Positions 6,481 to 6,861 of a stretch of DNA of 6,861 bases are shown here, piece by piece (within the stretch, counting starts at the first letter, position 1; the number at the start of each line of letters is the position of its first letter). The notes below the pieces were generated by a model. It made no database searches and was not told the origin of the DNA. It saw only the letters and a list, made by a program, of their open reading frames with translations. The translations under genes and the position numbers were made by a program. The DNA comes from FEN-1073 sp050010135 (GTDB taxonomy: Bacteria; Chloroflexota; Anaerolineae; Anaerolineales; RBG-16-64-43): assembly GCA_050010135.1 (NCBI GenBank), contig JBEKLP010000100.1, positions 1-6,861 on the forward strand, given 5' to 3'.

Positions 6481-6529
6481 AGTATATGCGATTATTCATG
6501 AAAGATAAATCATTCCCGAAAGAATAATC
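6481..6529 (-). promoter_or_regulatory. Possible promoter with inverted-repeat operator for the lipoprotein gene
   Basis: TATACT on the minus strand (6486-6481) matches the -10 consensus at 5 of 6 bases. The expected -35 position is poor (TTTATC). An exact 8-bp inverted repeat, GATTATTC (6490-6497) and GAATAATC (6522-6529), flanks that -35 zone. This is an AT-rich island in the 257-bp gap between rsfS and the lipoprotein gene. It would give a leader of about 110 nt. The rest of the gap up to 6574 shows nothing else recognisable. Confidence 0.3.
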
Positions 6530-6573
6530 CTCGATTTTTAGAAATGCCTAACAGGATCCCTACCGGAAAACAT

Positions 6574-6622
6574 TGGTCGCCGGTCGCGACCGGCGGCTTT
6601 CCCCCCGGTCACCGACCGGGGG
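6574..6622. repeat. Tandem GC-rich hairpins with shared CCGGTC...GACCGG core
   Basis: The first hairpin is a perfect 16-bp palindrome, GCCGGTCGCGACCGGC (6579-6594). The second has a perfect 9-bp stem, CCCCCGGTC (6602-6610) and GACCGGGGG (6614-6622), with a 3-nt loop. Both share the core CCGGTC/GACCGG. The second hairpin touches the stop codon of the minus-strand rsfS gene. There is no T tract, so it is not a standard intrinsic terminator. It looks like an interspersed palindromic repeat or a 3' mRNA stabiliser. Confidence 0.6.
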
Positions 6623-6861
6623 CTACTGAATTCGAACGATGACTTTTCCGTCCTGCCACAATTCTTCCAAATCATAGTATTCCCTGCGCTGCGGCGTGAA
6701 AATATGGGCGATCACCGTGCCTAAATCCACAAGGACCCATCCGCTCTCCGGGTGCCCCTCCAGCCGGGCGGGAATCTTATACTCTTTGTGCGCCGCCTCG
6801 ACCACGGTTTCCTCCAAGGCACGCAGCATACGTTCGGATGTACCGGAACAAAGGACGAAGA
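6623..6861 (-). CDS. rsfS: Ribosomal silencing factor RsfS, 3' part (5'-truncated)
   Basis: This is the C-terminal 79 residues of RsfS (YbeB/Iojap family, DUF143). RsfS binds ribosomal protein L14 on the large subunit, blocks joining with the small subunit, and so lowers translation when nutrients are short. The frame is open to the right edge and ends at TAG (6625-6623). The visible part starts FVLCSGTSER, matching the conserved (Y)FVI.(S/T)G.S(D/E)R segment. It continues with LEGHPESGWVLVDLGTVIAHIFTPQRREYYDLEELW, which matches the family signature EG...(S/G)WVL.D.GD..VH.F....R.(F/Y)Y.LE.LW. About 30-40 N-terminal residues lie beyond the window. The ATG at 6829 is internal, because family residues continue upstream of it. 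It is usually near nadD and nucleotide or cell-wall genes, which here would lie to the right. Confidence 0.93.
   Translation of the reverse strand, partial: FVLCSGTSERMLRALEETVVEAAHKEYKIPARLEGHPESGWVLVDLGTVIAHIFTPQRREYYDLEELWQDGKVIVRIQ

Overview
The window looks like chromosomal DNA of a moderately GC-rich environmental bacterium. The most likely source is Chloroflexota (Anaerolineae-like). The hints are several large GT-C membrane glycosyltransferases side by side, a lipoprotein with a Thr/Pro-rich tether, and a housekeeping sigma factor. This placement is inference from sequence style; there is no rRNA or other decisive marker.

Layout, left to right. (1) The 3' part of a primary sigma factor gene (rpoD/sigA, + strand, 1-617) ends in a clear rho-independent terminator. 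(2) A 147-bp convergent gap holds the first copy of a palindromic repeat built from CACGGA/CACCGA hexamers. (3) Two minus-strand GT-C glycosyltransferase genes (2129-3682, then 765-2132) are translationally coupled by a GTGA stop/start overlap. (4) A third, divergently transcribed GT-C gene (+ strand, 3669-5297) has a GTG start behind a perfect AGGAGG. It overlaps the 5' end of its neighbour head-to-head by 14 bp. (5) A 210-bp convergent gap holds a second copy of the palindromic repeat and a strong UUCG-loop terminator. (6) A minus-strand lipoprotein gene (5508-6365) encodes a Thr/Pro linker and a C-terminal beta-sandwich (DUF1080/LamG-like) domain. (7) A 257-bp gap carries a possible promoter and two GC-rich hairpins. 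(8) The 3' part of a ribosomal silencing factor gene (rsfS, minus strand) runs off the right edge.

How the genes fit together: rpoD and rsfS are housekeeping genes at the two edges. The middle is a small envelope-related cluster. Its three polytopic enzymes are expected to use lipid-linked (polyprenyl-phosphate) sugars and to act on the outer face of the membrane. Next to them is one surface lipoprotein. No nucleotide-sugar synthesis, polyprenyl-phosphate glycosyltransferase or flippase genes are present, so donor and acceptor cannot be read from this window.

I did not find a clearly new multi-gene system. The most notable non-coding signal is the pair of palindromic repeats, each lying exactly in a convergent 3'-3' gap. 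The most notable gene-architecture signal is the divergent 5' overlap, with a TATAAT box placed so that one transcript would begin at its own start codon.
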